A DNA stretch of 64,000 bases, taken from NCBI GenBank assembly GCA_973895155.1, contig OZ316893.1:24180001-24244000 (forward strand). The letters run 5' to 3'. The position numbers and the translations under genes are program-made. Under the pieces are notes generated by a model, which saw only the letters and a list, made by a program, of their open reading frames with translations, was not told where the DNA came from and searched no databases. Positions 21,061 to 32,752 of this stretch are shown piece by piece; positions within the stretch are counted from its first letter, which is position 1, and every line of letters begins with the position of its first letter. This DNA comes from Marsupella aquatica (Eukaryota > Marchantiophyta).

Positions 21061-21198
21061 CGAGGGCCAAACTGGACATAATCATGATAGACACATAGTG
21101 TGCAACGGTGAATAACTACTTAAGGGGCGAATGGGCGAGCTGGGATCAAAGCTGGCATGAGGAGTGAACTTCTGATACTACACAAGAGAATGGCTTGC

Positions 21199-21206
21199 CT
21201 TTTATA
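21199..21206 (-). promoter_or_regulatory. TATA box of the solo LTR
   Basis: The minus strand reads GGTATAAAAGGCAAGCC, a strong TATA box about 370 bp inside the LTR start and about 140 bp before the first decayed coding pieces. The position suits an LTR promoter (U3/R border) that would drive the LTR ORF directly. Confidence 0.6.
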
Positions 21207-21576
21207 CCCTGACGAGTCATCGGCCGATCGGCCCTTCCTCCTTTCTGATAGGCCGAGCCTTTCACGCATGTAGTGTACCGGCCACTCTGCAAGTCCAAAT
21301 CAGGGCGTGTCAAGGAGCCGCCCCCTCGATCCGTTATACGGACCCGAGGTAGACGTATGTTTATAACGCGCTCGTAACCCAGCCGTACGGGTGGCGCTCC
21401 GCCGTCAGCCCGAGCATGAATGCTCTTATTGACTAATGTTGTCTTATTCATGATTACTAGAACTACTTTAGTGTCGTTATGCTAATAATTACGGACTACT
21501 AATTAAGTCCGTAGTGTGCGTACTCAGCACGAATTAAGCCGGATTACTCATTACCATCCGTGCTGGCGGCGTCACA

Positions 21577-22090
21577 CAGGTTCTCTCGGACTCTTTGGTA
21601 TGCGTGCAACGGGAGGTGGTACTCGAGTTACCTGGTCCTCCATCATAGCGGTTACGGGTAGATCTGACCTTGGTCCGTGAGGGTCAACGTACTTTGGCAG
21701 ACATGGTGGTGGCAAACCCATTACGCCAAGACATCATTGGGACAGCGGCAACAATGGCAGGGGCAGCAGCGTCACGTGCGGCAACAACAAAGGAGGCCAA
21801 ATATGTTGCATGAGCTTCATCTGATAGCCTCCTCCCCCTTGCTCTTGAGATATTCGGGCGTCTTCATCACCAGTTTGACGGGCTTCTTCGACAAGCTGCC
21901 CGGGATGTTCATGGTCGGAAGGGTCCCACCGGGCCCCCGCTATCTATTTTGACCACGCACTTTTGCCAACGCATTTCAGTCACCTTAAAGCGTGCTCAAG
22001 CTTGGGCCATCTATCGTTGATCTCCTATAGTGGGTGCTAGTGTGCCCCCGCAACGGCTCACTCCCCTAGAGGACGTTCCAATCCCACTTG
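21577..22090 (+). pseudogene. Decayed LINE-like reverse-transcriptase tail, right part
   Basis: In one frame the plus strand reads REGQRTLADMVVANPLRQDI, later SLLPLALEIFGRLHHQF and FCQRISVTLKRAQAWAIYRR, with TAG and TGA stops between. This is the far C-terminal pattern of LINE-like ORF2 proteins (ADxxVxxPL ... PLAxExxGxLH ... LxxxISVxLxRAQAxAIxRR). It continues the element seen at 17030-17609 and shows that the solo LTR inserted into it. Non-functional. Confidence 0.55.
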
Positions 22091-22173
22091 CCAATTTAGT
22101 TTCGACACTTGATGTGAACCATTAGCTTTTTGCCACATTTGCTAGGAATGACGAGGACCTCGGTCCGTTTGGG

Positions 22174-22319
22174 TTAGTTTTAGTTCCTCTTTCTTGGTTT
22201 TTACGGGTTCCCTAGTACTCACTTCTTAGTTTTAGTTCCTCTTTCTTGGTTTTTAGGGTTCTCTATTGCTCAATTCTTAGTTGTAGTTTCTCTTCCTTGG
22301 TTCTTAGGGGTTCACTTCT
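22174..22319 (+). repeat. Three 52-bp tandem repeats upstream of the P450
   Basis: Units start with TTAGTTTTAGTTCCTCTTTC at 22174 and 22226, and with a diverged form at 22277. They contain CTTGGTTTTTAGGG and are pyrimidine-rich. They lie 330-470 bp before the probable P450 start codon, so they may be in its promoter. 22320-22643 is otherwise AT-rich non-coding sequence. Confidence 0.75.
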
Positions 22320-22643
22320 TTTACATTTGGTTTTGTTCACTTGGACACTCTTTTGTTTGTTCTTATGTACTTTGTTTGATCCTTTTCTCTAAAAAGTTTG
22401 TATATTTTCTTTACATTTATTATATGGAACGAGGTTAAAATTAGGCACCTACTCTGTCCATCAGTAATTGTAGCTTTTCCGGTCAAGAGTAACATGCACA
22501 TTCCATTTCATTCATTCCATATAGAAAGTATGGAAGACTCGAACACTTTGCAATCACAAGTCGTGTGCATTTCGATTCTACTTTGCCCCCTTATGCTGCA
22601 AAACCTCACAAATCTCATTTTCACTAAGGGCTTGTGGACGGCA

Positions 22644-25053
22644 ATGGGATCTACGACTTCAACAGCCATCATGGGCAAGTGGGTGGAGAAAATCTTCTTC
22701 GAAAATGAATTGGAGACGAAGATTTTAGCTGCGGTCATTGTGACAGTCGTTCTCCGGCTGATCGTAATCAAGACCTTCCCGGGTTCCAAATCTAGGGCCA
22801 ATCTACCGCCAGGTCCTCTCAATCTTCCAGTGGTCGGTGCCATGTTCTCAGTAGAGGCAAACATTGGCGAGTGGTACAAAAAAATGGCCAAAAAGTTTGG
22901 CAAGATCTTCTATTTCCGTCTCGGTTCGCATGGGATGCTCATTGTGGGTACAGCGGAGGGAGCCGAGGAAGTTCTGAAGACAAAGGATGTTGTATTCGCA
23001 AATAGACCAATTAATGCATTCTTGAAATCTGCTGCCAAGTACATGGCGTTTGACTGCGAAGACATTCTGTTGGCCAATTATGACGAGGCACACAAGAACT
23101 TGAAGAAGTTGCTCACTGTGAATGTATTCAGTCCCTCTGCGCAGCACCGTTTTGTGAACATCAGGAGGCGTGAAGGTACGAGCTATCTGGACAATTCTTG
23201 CTTTAATTTGGATCAACCGAGTCTTCTCACGTCGTTGTCGTGAATTCCATGATCATTTGATCTTTTATTAATTTAGAGACTGGATCCATACCAACACTCG
23301 GACGGTTGCTGGATGGTGTAATTCATCAAGATACAGTGTTTTCATGGTGTAACACTCGTTTTTCTGATTCACGGAGATTTGAGTAGCAGGTTCTCCTCGA
23401 GTTTGGAATCATAACTTATGCCACATCTCTTGTTTTCGGATGGACAACCAAAACAGATACAAACTGTGTTTTCAAGGTGCACTCATTATTCACAAACTCG
23501 TTGCAGGTAAGTTTCTGGCGGAGGACATCCAAAGGCAGATAAACTCAGACGGTATCATAAACGTGGGCAAGTCTGCCCTCGGCCTGACCGTCAACTTGCT
23601 CTGCTCGCTCATCTTCGGAAGGCGGTACAGTGATTCACTGACCTCCGAAACGGACCAGCTCAAGCACTGCCCTGACATTATCCGCAGCGCCACTAATCTC
23701 ATTTTGAAACTGAATTTCGGGGACATATTCCCATGGCTTGCTTGGGTGAATTATCAAGGATGGACCAAAGAGTTTAAGGAGTACAACCAGCTCTGTCGTA
23801 GGGTGTTCGGGCAGAGTATTGAGGTACACATCACGGAACTGAAGCGTTGCAGGAAAGCAGCACTAATCTTGGATCAAGTTTGGATCCTGTGTCGACATGT
23901 TGACATGCAGAGAATAGAATATATTGAAGATATGTGTATCTTAGGAATTGCGATCGTTGGAATTGTGATTTCAGGATCACAGAGAAGCGAGGAGGACCAA
24001 TAAGCGCTCCACAGACACAGACTTTCTGGACACTATTCTGAAACTTCATGACGAGGGGGAAATTTCTGAGAACGCTGTTTTGGGCTCTCTTTTCGACATG
24101 CTAGTTGGAGGAACGGACAGTAGTGCTATCACTGCAGAATGGGGTATCCTGGAGCTTGTCACAAATCCAGGTAAAAGGGTATCTGCAAACTTGTTGTGAT
24201 CAGTTCCTTTTCGTTGTACCGTACATCTTGCCGCCCCTTGAGTACAAGAAAGCTTTCGGACCATGACTCGATATGTCCATGACGGTATCCAATTAACCAC
24301 GTGCAATAAGTCACACAATACAACACGACACAACATGCTCGCAACCAGGCTCGCAACAAAATGAAGAGAACAACTAGAAATCCAATCGACTCACCTAGCC
24401 TATTGTGATGCGTAGACAGAGACCCTTTAGAAGCTGTAAAATAGTTGTTGACATTTAAGATGCCTTGCCAATTTTTCTCAGATTGTCTCACCAAGCTGCA
24501 AAAGGAGATGGACGAAGTAGTTGGCAAAGGGCGACCCGTGGAGGAATCTGATTTCCCAAAGCTGCTATATTTCCAAGCTGTTATTCATGAGACCCTTCGG
24601 TTGCACCCTCCTGCTCCTCTCTTGGTCTCCCACTTCTCCGCAGAAGCAACGACCGTGCAAGGGTTCTACGTCCCTGCCAACACAACTGTCTTTGTGTTCG
24701 TTGGACTCATCGCTCGGGACCCTCTTAACTGGGATGACCCTGAGAAGTTCAATCCTGAGAGGTTTATGAACTCCAAGGAAACTATCAATATCACAGAAGG
24801 CAATGTCTTCAGCTTTCTTCCATTCGGAAGTGGGAGGCGGAAGTGTCCAGCGGCTGCGATGGGGCTGCTGACGGTTCAGAGAGTGATTTCCACTCTCGTT
24901 CATGCCTTTGATTGGAGTCCGCTACCTGGCAAGACAATCGACGACATTGACAAGACGGAAGTGCTTACTAATGTGTCTCGTCCAGCGGCTCCACTTTTGT
25001 TAAGTGCTAGGCCTCGGTTGAACCCGACTATCTACGCTCACTCACAAGCTTGA
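22644..25053 (+). CDS. Cytochrome P450 (plant A-type, CYP71 clan-like), four exons
   Basis: Exons are 22644-23175, 23507-23823, 23975-24170 and 24482-25053, joined at GT-AG sites with matching phase to give 538 residues, the normal P450 size. The start was placed at 22644 because it directly precedes a typical anchor: a short polar start, a hydrophobic segment ILAAVIVTVVLRLIVI, then the hinge LPPGPLNLPVVG. Later landmarks are the I-helix LVGGTDSSAITAEW, ExxR in HETLRLHPP (24589-24600), FNPERF, and the haem loop FLPFGSGRRKCPAAAMG with Cys at 24844-24846. The last position of the haem signature, usually Gly, is Ala. Such enzymes sit on the ER and hydroxylate small metabolites with P450 reductase. 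The substrate cannot be told; the subfamily is unassigned. All frames are intact. Confidence 0.87.
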
Positions 25054-25095
25054 ACGATGAATTTTACAATTCTTGGAGCTTCAATTCCACAGAAT

Positions 25096-25300
25096 TCTCT
25101 AAAAATTGAATTCAATTCACACCTTCTCCATGTGATATCTTGGGGGTACAGTACAGTATCACCAAGATGAGTCTCTTAAATTGAATTCAATGCACACCTT
25201 TTTTTTGCCTTGAAAAATCATTTTGAATTTCATCCAAAAGACAGCAGACTGCACACCTTTTCCATTGGATGTCTTGGGGTGTAAACTAAGTGTATACCAG
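25096..25300 (+). repeat. Imperfect repeats with GAATTCAAT...CACACCTT core
   Basis: TTGAATTCAATTCACACCTT (25102) and TTGAATTCAATGCACACCTT (25180) are near-copies followed by TCCATgtgATaTCTTGGGG-like sequence. A diverged third copy is at 25876-25930 (GGAATTCAATTTGTACCTTT). They lie just after the P450 stop codon. Confidence 0.6.
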
Positions 25301-25463
25301 TAAAGATAGTCATTTTGAGTAGTGAGTTGTGAAGTGTAGCATGGTGTCCCTGGGAACCAGACTTTAGACAACACGAGTGGTCGCGTTGTCTTAGCTCTAT
25401 GTTTGTCTTTTCCAATCCAAGAATATGGATTCGCTTTTCTTCACAACTTTGTGGGATTACTAC

Positions 25464-25553
25464 CCTGTCTCGTCCAGCGACTCCACTTTTGTTATGTGCT
25501 AAGCCTCGGTTAAACCCTTCTATCTACTCTCAATCACAAGCTTAAACAATGAA
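25464..25553 (+). pseudogene. Duplicated 3' end of the P450 gene
   Basis: About 85 bp here repeat the last 27 codons of the P450 plus the stop and 3' start: SRPATPLLLCAKPRLNPSIY versus SRPAAPLLLSARPRLNPTIY in the intact gene, about 490 bp upstream. Substitutions are conservative and the stop codon is in the same place. Nothing else of a second P450 is visible before it, so it is a small tandem duplication or the last remnant of a deleted paralogue. Confidence 0.8.
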
Positions 25554-25631
25554 TTCCACTTGGGCTTACACAATTGACAGGAGATTATATTATCACCTAC
25601 ACACTGTGCACCCTAATTAGAGTTATGCAAG

Positions 25632-25848
25632 AATTAGTGTTACTAGCACTAATTTTGGTAAAAATAATTTTGAGTCCAAGTAACACTAATTTTAGTTTAA
25701 ATTGCTGGTAAAAACACTAATTGTTGTGTATTTTTCCACTCTTAAGGTCACTTAACACTAATTGCAAAAATAGTGTTAGCAGAAAATTAGTGTGATTAAC
25801 ATTAATTTGTAAATAGACCCTGAAAATGGGGTTCTCGTCACACTAATT
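25632..25848. repeat. Cluster of CACTAATT words in both orientations
   Basis: Seven exact copies of CACTAATT or its complement AATTAGTG occur in about 220 bp, plus diverged forms (ATAGTGTTAG, ACATTAATT). The first two face each other around a short spacer (AATTAGTGTTACTAGCACTAATT). The rest of 25554-27222 is AT-rich and I see no gene in it. Confidence 0.7.
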
Positions 25849-25935
25849 ATGGTGAACAGTGAAGATGAGTCTCCAAAATGGAATTCAATTTGTACCTTTC
25901 CAAATAATTTGATGGTCTGGGTGTACAGTGCATAC

Positions 25936-27222
25936 CAAAAAGAATAAGTTAGACCTAACTTCAGACTCCCATGGTGCAAAGTGACACATTATATGAGAAG
26001 GCTCCTTGCACTTTTCTTCTTTTGTCTGTTATTCAGTTTATTTGATACACATGTTGGCGCCAGGTGAAAAGTGGACCTTAGTTTACCCTTTTTATGCAAA
26101 TTTCATGTCATTTTAATTTCAACATTTTTCTCTGTACGTTTTGCTGTGCCTGTTTCCCTTGTCACCCAACTTCATACATGCATATGGCCCATCATGTATC
26201 TGGGGTTCACTTCATGGAGAACCATACATCATGTGGATCATTTGGGTTATTTATGATTTCCCTTAACCATCTTAGACAAACAAAGTTTTATGACACCAAC
26301 CAGGTAATGACATGTCACATTTTCCAATTATTAAGACACATTGCTCTCGCTTATAAGTCTTAATATCTTAATAAGTCTTTCCCAAAGTTATTAATAGGAC
26401 GTTGTAAGTCATCAGACTAAATTTATGTGTACTTCCGCAAAAGTGACCCAGTTGAAGGGAACTCTTGGCAATTGTTTATTATCTTGTTGGAGGAGGCAGC
26501 ATACCAGTGCCAAAGTAGGCACTTTGATTGCAGACGAGTGGAGTACAGCAAAGTTATGAGGATCTGTATTTGTATGTATATTGTAGATATCAAGCTCGCC
26601 ATGTCACCCTCTAAGACTGTGAGTCGGGTAGCATTTAAATAGTCAGGAGCTAATGGTATAAAAGGAAATCTAGACAAAATGTTTTTTTCAAGTAAAGGTA
26701 CTCACACTATTTTGATAAATCAATGTTAAAGCATAAATATAAAGTGTTGTAAACAAATTAAAGCATGATGTATATAAAAATAATAAGGTTTTTTTTTAGA
26801 ATATTCTTGACATACTCTCTTTATAAAGTAGGGTATCGTGTCCTGGTTTTCCAGAAGGCAACCAAACTATCGACAGTATGCAAAGGCAATGGATTCGGGC
26901 AAGCAAATGTGGCGTTTGACATACGCGGGTTCCAACTTTAAACATTACAATTGATATACAACTGAGAGCTACGGTATGGTAGTTACCAAATTGTCCGATA
27001 GAAGGTGCACACACTCACCTCTGAAAAACTCCCATTCCCATGCTCGGAGTTCCCTCCAGTGCACGCTGGTGTCCAAGGTTACATGAAGGAAATGTCGGCA
27101 ACCAGCAATGTGTGCAAGAACAGAGGAGCTCGTCATTGGACATGAACTGGAGCATTTGATCTACTGCGCAATTCAGGAGTGAGCAATCTTGATCCCAATA
27201 TTGAAGAAGAATATTAGCAAGC
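25936..27222. other. Non-coding interval between the P450 and CFAP77
   Basis: This interval is AT-rich with short ORFs in all frames and no recognised motif. The last few hundred bases would hold the promoter and 5' UTR of the CFAP77 gene; no clear TATA box stands out. Confidence 0.5.
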
Positions 27223-30200
27223 ATGGGGATCAATACCAATCAGTATGACGAGTTGGATCACCCGCGGATGGGAATGGTTCGTGAGACCACATTCAAGGAT
27301 CCTCTGCTTGTGAAGTATGAGCTTGGAAAAGTAAGAACCATCCCCTGACCTAGTCTCTTGTTCAATTTTGGAAGCCAATGCTTAGAAAGAATTCATAGAA
27401 TAAGCGAACTGAGCACACTGGACTCATCTGCCGATGGTCTTGGGAACAAAGGCCAAACAATGGTCTTGGGAACAAAGGCCAAACAACAATTTCTAAATGC
27501 AACAAAGAGAAAATGCCAAATGAATCAGATTTCAAGATATCTAAGGCTTTCGATGAACTGGAGAATGAAGTCTCTATGTTTGGGCTTCCCACGAGATCTC
27601 TTGCAGGCCAAAAAAGAAAACCTTATTTAAAATGCAACAAGCAAGGAAATAGGAACTGCCTGCAATTTGAGATTCGTACATGAATCTCAAATTACCTTGG
27701 CAAGAAATTACCTAGTATGTTGCAAGATGACCAAACACTCCTCGATATCATGAATGCACCATTATACAAAACCCAAACGATGGCCCGAGCTGATTAATCT
27801 TGTCCCAAGGTTCAACTTGGAGAAATCTTGAATGCTCAAGATTGTTGGGAGTGTAATGGATATTTGGTTCCAAGTACCAGCAAATGCTGCTTGTGAGAGA
27901 TATTTCATAATACCCAAAATAATCATATTCCCCTATTCTAAACAGCAAAGCAGCATTGGGTTCCAAATTTGCCTAGCTCATCCTCTGGGCAGGCATATCG
28001 AGCTAACCTGATGAGCATGAAACTCAGGAGTTGAAATTTTCAATAAATGTTCAGATCTGCCTTGATTCAAAAAGGGATTCAAATGACTAATGCTTAATAT
28101 TATCTTCGACAACTGGGTTCTATCTCTAGATAGATACGTAAATGAATGTGTGCATACACCCCAATTGTCTTCAATGATGACATTCATTATCTTCATCCAA
28201 TTGCAAGGACCTGCTGGCCATTATAATGTTAGCAGAACACAAAACTTCTGTTCCTTGAGCTAGGTCTCAAATAGATTGCAGAATAATTAACCCTAATCCA
28301 GTTTCAAGGAAAGACCAACATCCTTATCCATACTGACGTCTAGATCTGCACTTTGCAAGAGAAATTGCTCCACGTAAAGATACGCCTTTGCATCCTTTGC
28401 TTTGTGGGATATCAACATTGGTGTCCAAATTGAAGCAATTCAATGATCGTAACATTTAATTTTTATAATCTCATTTGAAGTTCATCTTCTTGACATATAT
28501 TGACCAGGTCAAAAGATCTATCTACAATTTACCAGATGAACGATTCATCTATGGAATGGTCAATCCAAGGGATGCAGAGGGCGTACGAGAGGGTGAGTTC
28601 ATGTGCTCAATTCTTTTTCAGAAGGCTCATTTAAATTTTGAGCCGCATGTCCTCGAAAGAGGTGCAATTTAAAAGTGGCATGTTACGTTTGTCAAGAGTC
28701 AGTAAATTGACAGGAGAGCAACCGGTCTAGCCTATAAGAATAACTTGCATAATTTTGATTGTGGCTTGTTGAAATGGTTTCTAGTGATCCAACATCCCCA
28801 AAATGAGCCAGACAACGACCCCCTTCTTGGACCTAACTTCATTGCAATGAATAAAATAGCTGCCCTGAAGTAAGCATCTCTCTTTTCTCAAGTGTGTTGT
28901 GGTTTTGTCTCACTAAGTGTTACAGTACATATGTCCCACGTTGTTCCATTTTTGTAGCTGCACATTATTAAATGCACCTTCCCATTTGACTTGCACCAAT
29001 CCGCAGCTGGATGTTAAATAGCAACTTGTGTAAAAACTTGAGGAATTTAAAAGCGGGAGAATTTGAATCACAAAACCTGGTTGAAGTATTAAAGGGCAGT
29101 GTGCATGTAATATGGCAAAAAACAATTGCAGTGTTGAGGTGATACTTAGATTATATCTTGAAATGCAACTCTTTCAAATAATTTAAGGACTATTGTGTGA
29201 GGATGCTAGTGGTATTATTGGAAGGGGTCTGTACAGAATTATTGAACATCTTTGGATGTCAGACCCTCTGTACAATGCACCTCATGATTCAAGGGAAGGA
29301 GTTGTTAGCACCATCAAGAACGAGGCACTCCCATCAGTTTTAGTCAACATTCTTTCTGAATTAGAAAATGCTATCAGGCACTCCCATCAGCCAAATTTCC
29401 TTTTGGTTGACCTAGCTGAATGACTTTTCTCTTGCACTCTCCCCAAGTTGTCCACTCAATGACTTCACTGAATCACATTTTCACTCAACAGCATAGCTCG
29501 CCAAGTTGGAAAATGTTCACTTGGCTGAACTTCCTGACTCACTTTTTCACTTAGCTCATCAAGTGAAAAAGTTCCAGGGAAAACGTCCACTTAGCAAACT
29601 TGTTGAGTCACTGTTTCAACCAGCAGCCCCGCTGAGTAGGAAGGTTCTATATGCAAACAACTGATGGGAGCAGCTGATACCTGATACCTGATACTGATGA
29701 CTGATAATTGATGGGGGGCTGTGACACTCAATAGTATGTCCTAACTTTCACAATCTTCTAGGTGCAGTCAATGAGACAAGGCTTCAGGTTTTGAACTACA
29801 GTAGCACAATACAATGGCCAACTTTGTGCTAAGGGTACACCCCTTGAGCTCGTAAGTTCAGGGCTTTTGCAAACCTTGGCTACCTTAGCTCATCTTTTGA
29901 GCTGAAATAGTTGTCTTTCGTTCAAACTACAAGAGAACAAGTTCATACTATGCATGTAACATATTCGTTTGGTCTTCATGCCAAAAGTGACAACCTTGCA
30001 ATGCCCATTTTGCAAATTGGAGTTGATTGATCTGAAGAATCCAAGTGAATATCGGTTCTTGCAGAAGCTAGCTATTGATATTCTTGCAATAATTGAAAGG
30101 AGATGAGGAAAATTCTCCAGGCAATAATTATCATTTAAGTATTGGGAAATGGAGTCCAAAGGGAGTATTGGTGAGTCCTTCACCGGTACTTTAAAGCCAT

Positions 30201-32219
30201 TGCACAACCTAGTCGGATGGGATATGTTTTTCATTCATCCTGAGGGCCACTACTGATTTGGTTAATTTTTTGGTCTGTGTTTTCTCAGGGCATTTTGTCA
30301 AATACATGGGGAAGGCACACAACATATTCTAGCAGAGCTAGACTCTTATTAAGAATGCATGACTGTCAACGTGCAAGAGGATATGGACAATTGCTAGTAA
30401 ATGTCTTATTTTAAAGATAGAACATCACTCAAACGAATATAACATGTTCATTTGCCACATCCCATTGCAACACCTATATTGTAGTTGTCCACTCAAGCCC
30501 AATATGAACAAAAAAAACCACTCAGGTCTTTGAGATAGATGATCCTGGCAATACAAGTGACATAAGATCATACCTTGTCATGGCATGTAGGAATTGTGTG
30601 ACATCTCCAGATGTGAGAAAGTGCCGAGATGAAAATTACGTTCGAATGTTGCCTCGAACAAAACTTGTAATGTCACAGCTCAAGAGTTTCTTTGCCATCT
30701 ATTCCCCACTTCTCAAACTTTATTTTATTGGTGTCATGTGTGCTCAGAAATTCATATCCCCTGAAAAAAAATTGGGTGTATTTTTTCTAGTAATAGTCTT
30801 TTTAATGATATAGTACTCTTCTAGCAATTTAAGTTTATTACTCACAGCTGAATTTAATGGAAGTGTCAAAATGACTTATGTTCAAACAATCAGTGTTCTG
30901 TCAGGCTAATCGTTTCAAGCTGCCATCTGAGATTGATCCGAGATACACTTATGGTGCTGAAAATGTTTTGTAAGATACATCTTGAATCCTGACTTCACAT
31001 ATGGCAAATAATCACATGGTTGGAAGGCTGATGAAATGTAAACCACAAGCAATACATGTTTGCTACTAATACCTGGTTCCTTATCGTCTTTTCTTCACAT
31101 CATAGAAGAGAATGCAGTGCAATCTTAACATAGAAATTTTATTGCATTATTTGCACTACGTGTAACAAATATGCATGTTAAGGAGCAAAGAATTGCCAAA
31201 ACTGTAGTCGCTCTGAAAAATTCCAATATCAATTCTTGTGTTGACTCCCCCTATCCACCTTTTAGTTGTGCAGTTAAAAACATTATGTTGTGGCTGGTAG
31301 AGAATATAGTGGTAGGCTTTGAGTTCATCACACTTAATAAGCTTCGCTTGTTTAACATCATGAAGAAGTAAGATTGTATAGGTTTGTACCAGTCCAATAT
31401 TCCATGAAACTTGCATGTATTGGTTCACCTGTTTTCAATTCATTCATTTATTTCTAGCAGTGAAAAAACAGTTCACATGTGGCCAAATGTAAGGAACCCC
31501 AGTATTAATACTGGGACCTCACTACAATAGTATAAAACTATTGAGTACCTGCCATAATAAGCTAGAGACACAAAATAATAGTATACAGACTGATACAGCA
31601 CAAGAAATCTTGTTGTGATCCTTAAAATGTGCTTTCGTCTCCATTAGAGGAATGGCGTGATGTATAGGAGACACCAAACACTCAAATGGGTGGGAAATTT
31701 GGCCCCAGACACATGTCAGATCCATATCCATACGCAGACTATGCTGTCTTAGGTTTTTCTTTCATTTGTTCACGTGTGTATTGGATTCATTTTGATATTA
31801 GAGAATATGAAATAGTGGTACAAAGACAATGTTATAACATCATTCTTTTCTATATGTGTAGGGGTCCACCAATTGAACTCATAGTACAACATGCCTATCA
31901 AAATGATTGGATTAAGATGAACCAATGGCTGTCAGAAAATCATCCGGATATTTATGAATTTGCGCCCACTAAGTGGAAGCCATCACCGACTAACTCATCG
32001 TTGCTGCGAGTTGAGGCTGCCTTCAAGCTCCGCAACAAGCCTCCAACCAAGCCAAAATTTTGTATGAATAGATTCAAGAACATCAAGAAGCGCATTGATA
32101 ACGAATGTAATATTCCCTTCATTCGAGACAGAGTCTACCCTAATATAACACATTGGGAGACTCCAACAGATAGATGCTCCCTCAAAACCTCAAAGTGTGG
32201 CAACAAGCATGCCACTTGA
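27223..32219 (+). CDS. CFAP77: Cilia- and flagella-associated protein 77 (CFAP77), six exons
   Basis: Exons were assembled by frame and splice signal: 27223-27330, 28508-28592, 28785-28869, 30591-30666, 30905-30969 and 31862-32219. All phases match and give 258 residues without a stop. In order, DPLLVKYELGK, then SIYNLPDERFIYGMVNPRDA, then GPNFIAMNKIAALK, then DVRKCRDENYVRML, then FKLPSEIDPRYTYG and GPPIELIVQHAYQNDW correspond to the conserved blocks of CFAP77 (the former DUF4483 family; vertebrate proteins are about 280 residues). CFAP77 is a microtubule inner protein of axonemal doublets. In land plants it would be needed only for motile sperm. The first ATG (GCAAGCATGGGG) is in good context and is followed directly by the conserved N-terminal block. 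Introns total about 4.2 kb and hold repeats but no clear gene. Confidence 0.85.
28870..30590. other. Large intron 3 of CFAP77
   Basis: This 1.7 kb intron contains a 76-codon open stretch (29193-29423) with no recognisable motif. It also holds short repeats of CTCACTTTTTCACTTAGCTC type around 29440-29620 and a GATACCTGATACCTGATACT stutter near 29680. It is probably old transposon sequence. Confidence 0.5.
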
Positions 32220-32590
32220 GATGATTCAAAGACAAATCCTTGACAATTGAGAGAAAACATGGGCAACATTTTGTGCTTTTGGAGGAAATGAATATTTTTA
32301 TGGGGGATGTCTCCCCTGGTCCACTTATGTTACGCACTTGAAGTACAAGGTTCAGGTACTACACAAAGTCCCCAAAAAGTCTGGTAAATGAGACTTTTAA
32401 GTAAGGTTAGTGGTAAATTAGTACCCACTTACTAAACAACTGGCAAAATTTGGTTATCTGTCTAACTATGTGAGGTTTTCTGTTGCCACGATTATCTTGT
32501 GGTTGACTGACCTGTGACTCAGTTGAAGTACTAGGCCCTTGAGCATATTATCAGAAACAAGCCCCATGCCCGTGCATTGCACAAAAAATA

Positions 32591-32752
32591 ATGAGTGAGG
32601 GCAAGATTTCGAGGTGAGGGCAAGATTTTGAGTTGATGGCAAGATGTCAAGGTGAGGACAATATGTCAAGGTGAGAGCAAGATTTTGAGGTGAGGGCAAC
32701 ATGTCAAGGTGAGGGCAAGATTTTGAGTTGAGGGCAAGATGTTGAGCTAAGG
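32591..32752 (+). repeat. Minisatellite with GAGGGCAAGATTTTGAG-type unit
   Basis: About eight imperfect copies of a roughly 20-bp unit (GTGAGGGCAAGATTTTGAG or ...ATGTCAAG) lie in tandem, alternating between two variant endings. The complement gives a short false ORF rich in repeated ACPHL-like peptides. Confidence 0.85.

Larger units (their letters stand above)
17610..21576 (-). mobile_element. Solo LTR (about 4.0 kb) of the same retrotransposon group, containing a decayed ORF
   Basis: On the minus strand the segment starts TGTGACGCCGCCAGC and ends TTTTGGTGTGACA, typical LTR ends. It is flanked by a near-perfect 5-bp duplication, TAGGT (17605-17609) and CAGGT (21577-21581). No gag, pol or PBS is attached, so it looks like the product of recombination between two LTRs. 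It has a TATA box, a decayed copy of the LTR ORF and a non-coding tail with the GC hairpin, the same order as in 4303-9013. It split a LINE-like sequence whose two halves flank it on the plus strand. LTRs of 4 kb are large but known in plants; one with a long ORF is unusual. Confidence 0.65.

Noticed and set aside
23824-24003. Extension of P450 exon 2 through the open frame to 24003
   Set aside because: It would skip the I-helix region. Splicing at GAG/GTACAC (23823) to 23975 gives the normal P450 order and keeps the phase.
29193-29423. 76-codon open frame in CFAP77 intron 3 as an extra exon
   Set aside because: The CFAP77 frame joins in phase without it, and it has no resemblance to the family.
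32591-32752. Regular repeats that might suggest a CRISPR array
   Set aside because: Units are in direct tandem with no unique spacers, and the genome is eukaryotic; this is a minisatellite.
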